Shown: positions 34,838 to 51,109, numbered from the stretch's first letter. The stretch is DNA of 64,000 bases from Streptomyces roseirectus (GCF_014489635.1 NZ_CP060828.1:5450501-5514500); one strand, 5' to 3'. The notes: a model not told the origin generated them from the letters alone. Program-made: numbers and translations.

Positions 34838-35710
34838 TCAGTCGGACGGCCCACCCTCGAAGCCGTACACCGTGAAGTCCGCGACCGGCCGGTAACCGAT
34901 GCGCTGGTACAGGGCGTTGCTCGTCGGGTTCGCCAAGTCCGTGAAGAGCAACACCTCTTGGACGCCGGTCTCCCGGGCCCGGCGGCTCGCCTCGGCGGTG
35001 GCGGCGCCCGCGTAGCCCTTGGCGCGGTGCTCGGGCGGCGTGTAGACGGTGACGATGCGGATCTGGTTCGCGATCGGGTCGGTGGCGCTCACCATCGAGA
35101 CCGGGGTGCCGTCCGGGGTCTCCCAGAGCGTGAAGGAGCCGGCGGCGATGCGGGCGGTCAGGAGGGAGTCGGCGATGGAGTGCGGGACGCCGACGTCCTT
35201 CGCGAAGTCGTCGTTCCAGACGCGCAGTTGTGCGTGGTCCGCCGGGGACGCGGTGCGGGGGCGGCCGGGCGGGGCCGGGCTGGGTGTCGTCAACTCCTCC
35301 AGTCGGTAGAGGCGTTCGCGGCGGGACACGGTCGCGGTGGCGTTCGTCTCGCGCCGCCAGGCCGCCACGAACGCCTCCGCCGTGTCCGCCTCGGAGGTGA
35401 TCCCGGCCAGCGGGTGACGGTGGGTCAGGAGGGCTTCGACCAGGGACTCGGTCCGGCGCGGGGTGAGCCGGGTGACGTTCAGAGGGAAGGGCGGGGTGTG
35501 GAAGAGGGCGGCCACCACCTGGCCGTCCGCGTCGGTCAGGGTGCCGAAGAGGGGCTGCCCGTCGCCGTACAGCCCGGTGCCCTGGGTGCGCAGGTTCTCG
35601 GTCACGGTGAGCGGGACCGTGTGCTGGGCCGGGCGGGAGCGCAGGAACGGGCCCGCCGTGGTGAGGAATTCGGTCAGGTCGTCGGTCAAGTGCCAGTGTT
35701 CGTCGGTCAT
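34838..35710 (-). CDS. GNAT-family N-acetyltransferase
   Basis: This 290-aa protein has a C-terminal GNAT domain (about 150-290) with the acetyl-CoA loop region VYTPPEHRAKGYAGAATAEA and the late motif ALYQRIGYRPVADF. The N-terminal half is a second GNAT-like fold without a clear cofactor loop. It would acetylate an amine; the target is unknown. ATG 35710 overlaps the stop of the upstream acetyltransferase by 4 bp. Confidence 0.85.
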   Translation of the reverse strand: MTDEHWHLTDDLTEFLTTAGPFLRSRPAQHTVPLTVTENLRTQGTGLYGDGQPLFGTLTDADGQVVAALFHTPPFPLNVTRLTPRRTESLVEALLTHRHPLAGITSEADTAEAFVAAWRRETNATATVSRRERLYRLEELTTPSPAPPGRPRTASPADHAQLRVWNDDFAKDVGVPHSIADSLLTARIAAGSFTLWETPDGTPVSMVSATDPIANQIRIVTVYTPPEHRAKGYAGAATAEASRRARETGVQEVLLFTDLANPTSNALYQRIGYRPVADFTVYGFEGGPSD

Positions 35711-36330
35711 ATGTGCTCCCAGTTCGGTTCGGGGTCGGTGGCGAGGCGGGCGTGCAGGTGCATGTGGCGGAACGCGTCGTGGCGGCCGGCGGCGAAGGTG
35801 GCGTCGCGCAGGGTGCCCTCAAGGCGGAAACCGCAGCGGACGGCGACCCGGCAGGAGACGTCATGGCCGTCCGCGTGGTCCAACTCCAGGCGGTGCAGGC
35901 CGAATTCGGTGAGCGACCAGCGGGCCGCGACGGCGAGGGCGCGGGTGGCGACGCCCCGGCCCCGCGCCTCGGGCAGCACCCAGTAGCCGACACGCGCGGT
36001 CCGCATGACGCGGTTGACGGCGTTGAGCCCGATCTGCCCCAGCGTCTCGCCCGTCCCGGCGTCGGTGACGCGGAACGGCACGCTCGTGCCCTGCTCGGCG
36101 CCCTCGACCTTCGACCGCAGGTGAGCGCGGGCCGTGTCGAGGTCCGTGACCGGCATCAGCGGGGTGTTCCAGCGGCGGAACTCGTCGTCGGACTGGCCGC
36201 GCAGCCAGGCGTCCACGTCGGCCTCGGAGGCGGGGTCCCAGGGGCACAGGGCGAGACCGTGGCCGTACAGGAGGGGTACGGGGCCTGCGGGCACGGGGTC
36301 CGCGTGCGGGGAGTCGTCGGCTCGGGGCAT
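35707..36330 (-). CDS. RimJ/RimL-type GNAT acetyltransferase
   Basis: This 207-aa GNAT has the acetyl-CoA motif VLPEARGRGVATRAL and the terminal HDVSCRVAVRCGFRLEGTLR, typical of ribosomal-protein or antibiotic-modifying RimJ-like enzymes. It forms a two-gene operon with the next GNAT gene through an ATGA overlap. Three imperfect 14-15-bp repeats and a perfect GGGGTACCCC (36429-36438) lie between its start and the DUF35 gene. The substrate is unknown. Confidence 0.85.
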   Translation of the reverse strand: MPRADDSPHADPVPAGPVPLLYGHGLALCPWDPASEADVDAWLRGQSDDEFRRWNTPLMPVTDLDTARAHLRSKVEGAEQGTSVPFRVTDAGTGETLGQIGLNAVNRVMRTARVGYWVLPEARGRGVATRALAVAARWSLTEFGLHRLELDHADGHDVSCRVAVRCGFRLEGTLRDATFAAGRHDAFRHMHLHARLATDPEPNWEHI

Positions 36331-36428
36331 GCGGTCATTGAAACCGCGTCCCTCCGGAGAGGCACCCCATTTGATCTACGCCTCTCGATCTACGCCTCCG
36401 GCGCCACCTCTCGCGGGGTACTTCTGGA

Positions 36429-36481
36429 GGGGTACCCCAGGAGCGGTATCCCCGGAGCAGTACCACCGAAGCGGTACGGGC
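36429..36481. repeat. GGGGTACCCC palindrome and short tandem repeats
   Basis: A 10-bp perfect palindrome (36429-36438) is followed by imperfect repeats GAGCGGTATCCCCG, GAGCAGTACCACCG and AAGCGGTACGGG. They lie between the DUF35 stop and the GNAT start, possibly forming a terminator. Confidence 0.5.
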
Positions 36482-36487
36482 GATCCC

Positions 36488-36898
36488 CTAGGCCCGGCCC
36501 GGCCCGAACACCGGCACGCCCTCCCGGAAGGCGACCGCCAGCTCCATGCCGGGGCGTAGCTCCGAGGCCGTACACCCCACGATCTCCGTCATCATCCGGG
36601 GGCCCTCCACCAGGTCCACCACCGCCGCGATGTAGGGGGTGCGGTCCCGGAACGGCGGGAGGTCGTTGCGGTGGACCGCCGACCACGTGTAGAGGCTCGC
36701 CCGCCCGCTCGCCTCCTCCCAGACGACGTCCTCGCTCCAGCAGTGGGGGCAGAACTCGCGGGGGTAGTGGTGGGGGCGGGCGCAGGTCGTACAGCGCCGG
36801 ATCAGCAGCCGCCCTTGTGCGGCGGCCTCCCAGTAGGGGCGGGTGAAGGCGTCGGTCTCAGGTATGTCGTACCTCGGGGGTACGGGGCTCCCGGCCAC
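36488..36898 (-). CDS. DUF35 OB-fold protein with zinc ribbon
   Basis: This 136-aa protein has a rubredoxin-like zinc ribbon (RRCTTCARPHHYPREFCPHC; four Cys) followed by an OB fold. DUF35 proteins bind acyl-CoA and partner thiolases or acyl-CoA hydratases. In steroid degradation a DUF35 module complexes with the thiolase-like aldolase Ltp2. It lies directly after the DoxX gene and shares operator O7. The Cys-less thiolase at 51803 could be its partner. Confidence 0.85.
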   Translation of the reverse strand: MAGSPVPPRYDIPETDAFTRPYWEAAAQGRLLIRRCTTCARPHHYPREFCPHCWSEDVVWEEASGRASLYTWSAVHRNDLPPFRDRTPYIAAVVDLVEGPRMMTEIVGCTASELRPGMELAVAFREGVPVFGPGRA

Positions 36899-36901
36899 GG
36901 C

Positions 36902-37348
36902 TCAGAACCACCCGAGCGCGCTGTCCACCGACCAGCTCTGCCATGACATCCCGAACAGTCCCACCACCGAGATCAGCCCCATCATCGAGTTCTGCCCCTG
37001 CTCGGCCCAGTCGTGGATCATGAGCACGAAGTACAGGGCGTTCAGCAGCAGCCCGCCGACCAGGGCGACCGGGGTGAGGAACCCGAGGATCAGCCCGAGC
37101 CCGAGGGCGAGTTCGGCGTAGGCGACGACGTACGCCATGAGGCGGGGCCGGGGCGTGACGGCCGCCGCGAAGCCGCTGCGGACGGCCGTCCAGCGGTGTT
37201 TCTCGGCGATGCCCGCCGCCCAGGTGATGCCGCCGCCCTGGAACCAGGTCTTCTTGTCCTTGTGCCGCCAGCTCTCCAGCCACCACAGCCCGAGCCCGAT
37301 CCGCAGCACCGCCAGCCACTCGGCGCCGTCGAGCCAGATCGTGTCCAT
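36902..37348 (-). CDS. DoxX-family membrane protein
   Basis: This 148-aa protein has about four hydrophobic helices (LAVLRIGLGLWWLE, YVVAYAELALGLGLILGF, LVGGLLLNALYFVLMI, MMGLISVVGLFGM). DoxX proteins are quinone-linked or redox-associated membrane subunits. It is the first gene of the DoxX-DUF35 operon, with operator O7 62 bp upstream, and so is a member of the operator-linked set. The role in the pathway is unknown. Confidence 0.85.
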   Translation of the reverse strand: MDTIWLDGAEWLAVLRIGLGLWWLESWRHKDKKTWFQGGGITWAAGIAEKHRWTAVRSGFAAAVTPRPRLMAYVVAYAELALGLGLILGFLTPVALVGGLLLNALYFVLMIHDWAEQGQNSMMGLISVVGLFGMSWQSWSVDSALGWF

Positions 37349-37409
37349 GGGGCTCCCTGCGGGGTCGGGGCGAACGGGGCCGCGTCGGGGCGGACAGGGT
37401 CGCGCGAAT

Positions 37410-37424
37410 CTGACGGTACGTCAG
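37410..37424. promoter_or_regulatory. Operator O7, CTGACG-GTA-CGTCAG
   Basis: Perfect 6-bp arms, 62 bp before the DoxX start and about 170 bp before the flavin monooxygenase gene on the other strand. Confidence 0.7.
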
Positions 37425-37594
37425 TTCTAGGGGTGGGCTCGGGGTTTGGCAAGAGGTGGCCGGGGCCCCTGCCGCGCCGCACCGGTCGCCGCCCGCACAT
37501 CCGTTGCACTTCTCTTTACATCCGTGATCAATCCGCAACCAATTCCGGTCTTGACCGATACCCATCAACCCGGCGCGTGATTACGCTCGCGACT

Positions 37595-38791
37595 ATGGCA
37601 CAGCCCAGCGAATCCACAGCGCCGATACAGTCCCGGCACACGGCCCCCACCCCGGCCGACCGTCCCGTCTACATCATCGGCGGCGGACCGGGCGGCCTCG
37701 CGGCGGCGTACGCGCTGAAGGCGAAGGGGATCCGGGCGGTCGTGCTGGAGAAGGCCGACCGGCTGGGGGACTCCTGGCGGCGCCACTACGACCGTCTGCA
37801 TCTGCACACGACCCGTCGGCTCTCCGCGCTGCCGGGGCTGCCGATGCCGCGCAGGTTCGGCCGCTGGGTGGCCCGCGCGGACGTGGTCCGGTACCTGGAG
37901 AAGTACGCCGAGCACCACGAGCTGGACATCGTCACCGGCGTCGAGGTCTCCATCGTCGAGCGCACCCCCGATGGCACCGGCTGGCTCCTGAGAGCTACGG
38001 GTGGACGGGAGCTGACCGGTTCGGCGGTGATCGTCGCGACCGGCTACAACCACACCCCCTACCTCCCGGGATGGACAGGACGTGAGTCGTACACCGGGCC
38101 CCTGACGCACGCCGTCGAGTACCGCAACGGCGCCCGGTACAAGGGCAAGGACGTCCTCGTCGTCGGCGTCGGCAACACGGGCGCCGAGATCGCCGTGGAC
38201 CTGGTGGAGAACGGCGCGGCCCGGGTGCTGCTGGCCGTGCGGACGGTCCCGCACATCGTGCGGCGCTCGACGGCCGGCTGGGCGGCGCAGTACACGGGGA
38301 TCCTCGTACGCCGCCTGCCCGCCGCCGTCGTGGACCGACTCGCCCGCCCCATGGCCAAGTTGAGCATCCCCGACCTCTCGGCACACGGGCTGCCCCGGCC
38401 CGACACCGGGCTCTACAGCCGGGCCAAGGCGGGCGCGATCCCGGTGCAGGACGTCGGGCTGATCAGCGCGATCCGCAAGGGCAAGGTCGAAGTCGTGGGC
38501 GCCGTCGAGGGGTTCGAGGACGGCGAGGTGCTGCTGGCCGGCGGACAGCGGGTGCGCGTCGACGCCGTCGTCGCCGCGACCGGCTACTCCCGGGCGTTGG
38601 AAGGGCTCGTGGGCCACCTCGGCGTGCTGGACGCGGACGGGCGGCCGGTCGTGAACGGGGCGCGGTCGCCGAAGGGCGCGGCCGGGCTGTACTTCACCGG
38701 GTTCGTCACGCCGATCAGCGGCACGTTCCGCGAGGTGGGGCTGGACGCGGAACGGATCGCCAAACGGATCGCCAAGGACAGGCGAGCGTAG
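37595..38791 (+). CDS. FAD-dependent monooxygenase (FMO/Baeyer-Villiger-like)
   Basis: This 398-aa flavoprotein has the FAD motif GGGPGGLAAAYAL, the NADPH motif VGVGNTGAEIAVDL, and a fingerprint-like YTGPLTHAVEY (consensus FxGxxxHxxxW/Y). It would insert one oxygen into a nucleophilic or ketone substrate with NADPH and O2. The start ATG 37595 follows no clear RBS. The gene shares a promoter region with DoxX-DUF35 and operator O7, so a role in the same catabolism is possible. Confidence 0.85.
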   Translation: MAQPSESTAPIQSRHTAPTPADRPVYIIGGGPGGLAAAYALKAKGIRAVVLEKADRLGDSWRRHYDRLHLHTTRRLSALPGLPMPRRFGRWVARADVVRYLEKYAEHHELDIVTGVEVSIVERTPDGTGWLLRATGGRELTGSAVIVATGYNHTPYLPGWTGRESYTGPLTHAVEYRNGARYKGKDVLVVGVGNTGAEIAVDLVENGAARVLLAVRTVPHIVRRSTAGWAAQYTGILVRRLPAAVVDRLARPMAKLSIPDLSAHGLPRPDTGLYSRAKAGAIPVQDVGLISAIRKGKVEVVGAVEGFEDGEVLLAGGQRVRVDAVVAATGYSRALEGLVGHLGVLDADGRPVVNGARSPKGAAGLYFTGFVTPISGTFREVGLDAERIAKRIAKDRRA

Positions 38792-38952
38792 AAGACCTCA
38801 ACTCATCGCAGTAGTACGGGTGTTGTGCATGTGTCGGATGTGGCGGCCGTTGCGGTGTGCGAACTCTGTCGGCCGTCCCCTCCGGTCACCACAATGTGCG
38901 GGCAGAACATGAGCAGTGTTCAGGTTTTCTGCGCCGTCCCCGGAGGCCGTAC

Positions 38953-40440
38953 GTGGCAAGTGAAAGACAGTTCTCCCGCCGCACGTTGATCGGGGGCGCG
39001 GGCGCCCTCACCCTGGCCGCGACGGCGGCCGGCCCGGCCTCCGCGTCGGCGGCGACCGCCAAGCGTGACGTGGACGTCGCGATCGTCGGCGCCGGGCTCG
39101 CCGGGCTGACGGCGGCCCGCGACCTGGTGGCGGCCGGTAAGTCCGTCGTCGTCCTGGAGGCCCGCGACCGCGTCGGCGGCCGGGTGCTCAACCTCCGGCT
39201 CGCCAACGGTCAAGTCACCGAAGGCGGCGGCGAGTTCATCGGCCCGACGCAGACCCGCATGAAGGCGCTCGCCGACTCCCTCGGCGTCGAGACCTTCGCG
39301 ACCTACAACACCGGCGACAACCTCCTCTACAAGGACGGCAAGAGGACCCCCTACGCCACCGGCGGCCCGCTCGGCTCCGTGCCGCCCGTCGACGTCGCCG
39401 GACTCGCCAACGCGGCCATCGTGCAAGCCTCGTTGAACGACATGGCCAAGCAGGTCCCCATAGACGCGCCCTGGACCGCGCCCAAGGCCGACGAATGGGA
39501 CCGCCAGACCTTCGAGACCTGGCTGCGCGCCAACGCCGTCGTCCCGTCCGCCAAGTTCCTTCTGGACGTGGCCTGTACGTCGATCTTCTCGGCCGAACCG
39601 CGGGAACTCTCCCTGCTGTTCGTCCTGTACTACATCGCCGGAGCGGGCGACGCCGACCACCCCGGCACGCTGGAGCGGCTGACCGAAACGGCGGGCGGCG
39701 CCCAGGAGTTGAGGTTCGTCGGCGGCTCACAGCTCGTGCCGGTCAAGCTCGCCGCGACGCTCGGCGACCGCGTCGTGCTGAACGCGCCGGTCCGCTCGAT
39801 CACCAAGTCCGGTGCCAGGTACGTCGTTTCGGCGGACGGCGCGACGGTCACCGCGTCCCGCGTCGTCGTCGCCGTGCCCCCGCCGCTCGCCGCGCGCATC
39901 TCCTACGACCCCCTGATGCCCGCCTCCCGTGACCAGCTCACGCAGCGCCTGCCGATGGCGTCCGTCGCCAAGGCGATCGCCGTCTACGACACGCCCTTCT
40001 GGCGGGCCGACGGTCTCAACGGGCAGGTCGTCAGCGACAGCGGCGTGATCAGCTCGACGTTCGACAACTCCCCGCCGGACGCCTCCTTCGGCGCCCTCAT
40101 GGGCTTCATCGAGGCTGACAAGGCACGGCAGTTGGACGCGGCGAGCGAGGCGGAGGTGCGGGCGGCGGTCCTCAAGGACCTCACCACCTACTTCGGCCCC
40201 AAGGCCGCCGCGCCGACCTCCTTCGCCCTGCACCGCTGGAACAACGAGCAGTACACGCGCGGCGGCCCCGTCTCCATCGCCGCGCCCGGCGTACTCACCC
40301 AGTACGGACGGTCGTTGCGTGCCCCGGTCGGCGGAATTCACTGGGCCGGGACGGAGACGTCCGTGTACTGGATGGGGTTCATGGACGGCGCCGTGCGGTC
40401 GGGCGAGCGGGTGGCGAGGGAAGTCCTCGCGGCACTCTGA
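38953..40440 (+). CDS. Tat-exported flavin monoamine oxidase
   Basis: The GTG 38953 start is set by RBS GGAGG. The 495-aa protein opens with a Tat signal (QFSRRTLIGGAGALTLAATA) and has the FAD motif VGAGLAGLTAARDL, the glutamate-binding EARDRVGGRV, and the C-terminal WAGTETSVYWMGFMDGAV typical of MAO family oxidases. It would oxidise amines to aldehydes, making hydrogen peroxide and ammonia, folded before export. The 15-bp palindrome O8 overlaps its stop codon. Confidence 0.9.
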   Translation: MASERQFSRRTLIGGAGALTLAATAAGPASASAATAKRDVDVAIVGAGLAGLTAARDLVAAGKSVVVLEARDRVGGRVLNLRLANGQVTEGGGEFIGPTQTRMKALADSLGVETFATYNTGDNLLYKDGKRTPYATGGPLGSVPPVDVAGLANAAIVQASLNDMAKQVPIDAPWTAPKADEWDRQTFETWLRANAVVPSAKFLLDVACTSIFSAEPRELSLLFVLYYIAGAGDADHPGTLERLTETAGGAQELRFVGGSQLVPVKLAATLGDRVVLNAPVRSITKSGARYVVSADGATVTASRVVVAVPPPLAARISYDPLMPASRDQLTQRLPMASVAKAIAVYDTPFWRADGLNGQVVSDSGVISSTFDNSPPDASFGALMGFIEADKARQLDAASEAEVRAAVLKDLTTYFGPKAAAPTSFALHRWNNEQYTRGGPVSIAAPGVLTQYGRSLRAPVGGIHWAGTETSVYWMGFMDGAVRSGERVAREVLAAL

Positions 40441-40451
40441 CGGGCCGTCAG
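40437..40451. promoter_or_regulatory. Palindrome O8, CTGACG-GGC-CGTCAG, at convergent gene ends
   Basis: A perfect match to the operator consensus. It covers the stop codon of the amine oxidase, between convergent genes. It cannot be a promoter operator in this position and may serve as a terminator stem or be a chance or orphan copy. Confidence 0.35.
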
Positions 40452-40469
40452 TCACCGGGCCGTGTCAAC

Positions 40470-41138
40470 TCACGGCCACAGCAGTGCTTTCTCCCAACTC
40501 CCCCGCGCCCGCCGGTACTCCAGCCGGACATGCCTGCGCCGCTCGTCGCCCTGGAAGAACTCCACGGCGTCCGGCGTGAGCCGGTACAGCGTCCAGGTCG
40601 GGGCGGGGGCGTCCGGATCGCGTACCGCCCGCTCCCACGCCTCCTCGGAGGCGGCGGCCAACTCGCCCACGGACGAAAGGACTTGGCTCTGCCTTCCGGT
40701 GAGCGCGGCGGCCAGCGCGCCCGTCGAGCGGGCGTGCAGATCCGCCTGGGACTCCGTGTCCGGGGCCGTCGTCACCCGGCCCCGGACACGGACCTGGCGG
40801 CCGAGCGACGGCCAGTAGAAGGCGAGGGCCGCCTGGGGCCGCACCGCCAGCTGCCGCCCCTTCCGGCTGGTCGAGTGCGAGGCGAACGACCAGCCGTGGT
40901 CCTCGTCGGCGCCGTGCAGCATGACGATCCGCACGTCCGGGGCGCCGTCCTCGTCGGCCGTCGCGAGCGACACGGTGTGCGGCTCGCGCTCGCCCGCCGC
41001 CACGGCCTCGGTGAACCAGCGCTCGAACAGGGGCAGGGGGGTGTCCGGGGCGGCGTCGGGGTCGAACGGCGGGAGGCTGGTGGCCTCGGGCGCCCAGACC
41101 CGGAGGGTGCGCAGGAGACGGGGAAGGTCGCTGGTCAT
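40470..41138 (-). CDS. Pyridoxamine 5'-phosphate oxidase family protein (PdxH-like)
   Basis: This 222-aa FMN enzyme has the family signature TVSLATADEDGAPDVRIVML, SRKGRQLAVRPQAALAFYWP and the C-terminal RLTPDAVEFFQGDERRRHVR-like end. Classical PdxH converts PNP or PMP to pyridoxal phosphate. The length and C-terminal motif fit PdxH, but related actinobacterial flavoproteins exist, so the exact enzyme is not certain. Confidence 0.85.
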   Translation of the reverse strand: MTSDLPRLLRTLRVWAPEATSLPPFDPDAAPDTPLPLFERWFTEAVAAGEREPHTVSLATADEDGAPDVRIVMLHGADEDHGWSFASHSTSRKGRQLAVRPQAALAFYWPSLGRQVRVRGRVTTAPDTESQADLHARSTGALAAALTGRQSQVLSSVGELAAASEEAWERAVRDPDAPAPTWTLYRLTPDAVEFFQGDERRRHVRLEYRRARGSWEKALLWP

Positions 41139-41184
41139 GGGCCGATTATCGAACGGACCCCGTACGACTCCGGAGCTACGGGGC

Positions 41185-42219
41185 TCACCGCTGCCGGAAC
41201 TGCACCCCCGTCGACTGCACGACGTTCGCCTTCACTGCGATCCCGTCCACGACCAGCTGCTCCCCGTAGATGTCGGTGATCCGCAGCGACCCGCCGCACC
41301 CGGCGCCCTGCTCCGACAGGAAGTAGTTGTAATCGGTCCGCGCGAGCCGCAGCCACGAACCCCCGCTGCGCACCTCCAGGCGGGCCACCGGGTTGCGGTG
41401 CCCGATGACCATGATCCCGCACCAGTACTGCGAGGACCCGGTCTTGTAGCGCACGGACAGGTTCCCGTCGACACCCGGGCTGACCAGGCTCCACGAGATC
41501 GGGATCCGCCCGGTGGACAGCGGCGCCAGCTTCGCGAACGCCTGCTGGCTCAGGTCGAGTTGACCGGGCGCGCAGGGCGCCGGGCACTCGTTGGTGATCC
41601 GCACGGTGATGGCGGCGCCGCCCGCGTTGACCCGCACGTACGCGCCGCACGCCTTGGACGTCTCGTAGTCGGCGGTGTTCATCGCGGCGGTCATGACGTC
41701 GCTCGTGGGCCCGAAGGAGCAGGCACCGTCGCCGTTGCCGATGTCGTACGCCGTGGCGACGCCCTGGTACGTCCGGCCGGGCTCGATACGGCCGGCGAGC
41801 GGGGCGTCGGCGCTTCCGGCGGCGGCGACGGTGCCTGAGCCCGACCCGCCGCCCGCACCGGAACCGGCTCGCGCGCGGACGGGCGGGGTGGCGGTGGGCG
41901 TGGGAGAGGGCTTCGCGGCGGGGGCGGACCCGGAGGGCGAGGCCGAGGGGGAACCCGTAGTACTCGGGGTGGGGGATACCGAGGAGGTAGGGGAGGGGCT
42001 GCCCGAGGGGTACGGGGACTGCCCGGACCGCTCCTCCACGACGCTCCCCGCACCGGCGCGCGCCTTCGCGTCGTTCTCGTCACCCCCGTGGGACCCGCCG
42101 CCCGGCCGGAACGCGACGACCAGCGAGACCACCAGGGCGATGCCCGCGACGGCGATGACGGATATGAGGGCGCCGGACAGGCGACGGGGCCGGCTGCGCC
42201 GGTGCGATGTGGATACCAC
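41185..42219 (-). CDS. Expansin-like (EXLX1-type) cell-wall binding protein
   Basis: The GTG 42219 start has AAGGA upstream. The 344-aa protein has an N-terminal signal anchor (ALISVIAVAGIALVVSLVVA), a Ser/Pro/Thr-rich spacer (about 55-145), then an expansin D1-like double-psi barrel (about 145-245; GVATAYDIGNGDGACSFGP, ITNECPAPCAPGQLDLS) and a CBM63-like D2 domain (SPGVDGNLSVRYKTGSSQYW onward). Bacterial expansins loosen or bind cellulose and cell-wall polysaccharide without hydrolysis. It is divergent from the giant repeat protein gene. Confidence 0.85.
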   Translation of the reverse strand: MVSTSHRRSRPRRLSGALISVIAVAGIALVVSLVVAFRPGGGSHGGDENDAKARAGAGSVVEERSGQSPYPSGSPSPTSSVSPTPSTTGSPSASPSGSAPAAKPSPTPTATPPVRARAGSGAGGGSGSGTVAAAGSADAPLAGRIEPGRTYQGVATAYDIGNGDGACSFGPTSDVMTAAMNTADYETSKACGAYVRVNAGGAAITVRITNECPAPCAPGQLDLSQQAFAKLAPLSTGRIPISWSLVSPGVDGNLSVRYKTGSSQYWCGIMVIGHRNPVARLEVRSGGSWLRLARTDYNYFLSEQGAGCGGSLRITDIYGEQLVVDGIAVKANVVQSTGVQFRQR

Positions 42220-42334
42220 GCGTAGTCCTTAGGTCGGGTGGGGCTACTCCTCAGTGGCCACAGGTCCCCCAAAGGTTGCCGGGCCGATCGTATGAATGTC
42301 CCGCCCGTCTCGGGGCCCGTACGGGGGATTCGTC

Positions 42335-42395
42335 GAAAGACACATATTTATGCCTTTCTGGTTAATTAAATCCCGATGGTAAGAGATAGCCGTTG
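42335..42395. promoter_or_regulatory. AT-rich divergent promoter region
   Basis: The stretch CACATATTTATGCC through GGTTAATTAAATCC is strikingly AT-rich in a 73% G+C context. It lies between the expansin-like gene and the giant repeat gene, and probably carries promoter elements for one or both. Confidence 0.55.
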
Positions 42396-42438
42396 TGACG
42401 GGAGTCTTCGCTGGTGAGCCAAGAGGCGGGAGCAGTTG

Positions 42439-49983
<7,545 letters not shown>

Positions 49984-49999
49984 TGGTGACCGTGTGAGA

Positions 50000-50033
50000 A
50001 ACGGGGCGTCCGCCGGTTGGCGGGCGCCCCGTT
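50000..50033 (+). terminator. Strong hairpin terminator after the giant gene
   Basis: AACGGGGCGTCCGCC pairs with GGCGGGCGCCCCGTT over 15 bp with one G-T pair and a GGTT loop. It follows the giant gene and lies in the convergent gap with the DUF397 gene. Confidence 0.8.
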
Positions 50034-50054
50034 CGGCGTTGGGGGGAGGCGGGT

Positions 50055-50249
50055 TCAGAGGAGGTGGTCGGCTTTTCCGGCCTTGATTTCGAGGATGAGG
50101 GCGCGGAGTGCTTCGCGGGAGTCGGTGAGGGGGGTGTCTTCTTGTCCGGCGACGGCGATGTAGGCGTTGCCGGAGGTGTCGGTGCCGAGTCTGAAGCAGG
50201 CGGAGCCTTCCTGGCAGAACGGTTCTTCCCAGGTGATGTCGCTGTGCAT
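50055..50249 (-). CDS. DUF397-like small protein (AbaA-like partner)
   Basis: This 64-aa protein (MHSDITWEEPFCQEGSACF) starts 8 bp after the XRE gene, with GAGG upstream. DUF397 proteins typically pair with an XRE/DUF5753 regulator, as in the whiJ and abaA loci of Streptomyces, where they affect sporulation or antibiotic synthesis. It probably modulates the regulator by direct binding. The sequence is a divergent family member. Confidence 0.75.
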   Translation of the reverse strand: MHSDITWEEPFCQEGSACFRLGTDTSGNAYIAVAGQEDTPLTDSREALRALILEIKAGKADHLL

Positions 50250-50257
50250 GGTGGTCC

Positions 50258-51109
50258 TCAAAGTTCTCGGGCGACGGTGAGGATGAAGTCGCGCGAGGCG
50301 GCCGGTGGCAGTGCGGCGGAGTCCATCCAGGTCATATGTGCACGGTACTTCGCGAGTTGGGCGTCCGCGTCGGTGAATACGGGGCCGCTCGTGGAGTCCA
50401 GCTGCACGGTGTCGAGCTGGGGGACGGGGCCGTCCGCGTACGCCATGGTGTGCCCGGCTCCGGGGAAGTCGATCACGGTCATCGGGATGACGCGGACTTC
50501 GACGGTGTCGCGCTCGGACTGCTCGGCCAGGTAGATGAGTTGGTTCCTGGTGGCCTCGATGCTGCCGAAACGCATGCGCAGGGCGGCTTCGTGGATGTAC
50601 GTGGTGAGGGAGAGCGGGGCGGGCCGGTCGAAGACCTGCTGCCGGGCCATGCGGTGGGCGACCCTCAGCTCGACCTCCAAGCGGCTGATGGGGATCAGCC
50701 CCGCGCCGAAGATGCCGCGTGCGTACTCCTCGGTCTGGAGGAGGCCCGGCGGGTGCATGAACTGGACCGCGCGAAGCCGCGTGGTGTGCCACTCCAACTC
50801 CGCGATGTCCAGCAGGCCGGCGGGCAGTGAACCCCGGTACTGCTCCCACCAGCCGCGCTCCTTGTGCTCGGCCATGGCGACCAGTGCGCTGACGTAATCC
50901 TCGTCCGTGCACTCGTAGTTGCAGGCGAGTGTGCGCACCCGGTCGGCAGAGAACGTGCGGATGCCCGACTCCATGTTGGACAGGCGGGTCCGGTCGATGC
51001 CGAGGAGTCCGGCCGCGTACTCGGTGGTGACGTCCGCCGCCATGCGCATCTTGCGCATCTCCATGCCCAAGCGCCTCTGCCGCTGGGTCGGCGTGTTCCT
51101 CGTGACCAT
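50258..51109 (-). CDS. XRE/DUF5753 transcriptional regulator (WhiJ-like)
   Basis: This 283-aa protein has an N-terminal XRE helix-turn-helix (about residues 10-70; TEYAAGLLGIDRTRLSNMES) and a DUF5753 sensor domain (about 85-275; HPPGLLQTEEYARGIF). WhiJ-type proteins repress developmental genes and are antagonised by a DUF397 partner. The start ATG 51109 gives the family N-terminus. It forms an operon with the DUF397 gene and is divergent from the ATPase gene, the usual layout of these trios. Confidence 0.88.
   Translation of the reverse strand: MVTRNTPTQRQRRLGMEMRKMRMAADVTTEYAAGLLGIDRTRLSNMESGIRTFSADRVRTLACNYECTDEDYVSALVAMAEHKERGWWEQYRGSLPAGLLDIAELEWHTTRLRAVQFMHPPGLLQTEEYARGIFGAGLIPISRLEVELRVAHRMARQQVFDRPAPLSLTTYIHEAALRMRFGSIEATRNQLIYLAEQSERDTVEVRVIPMTVIDFPGAGHTMAYADGPVPQLDTVQLDSTSGPVFTDADAQLAKYRAHMTWMDSAALPPAASRDFILTVAREL

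Noticed and set aside
42220..42240. TTAGGTCGGGTG near the expansin start as an iron box
   Set aside because: It matches only the first half of the DmdR consensus and lacks the symmetrical second half.
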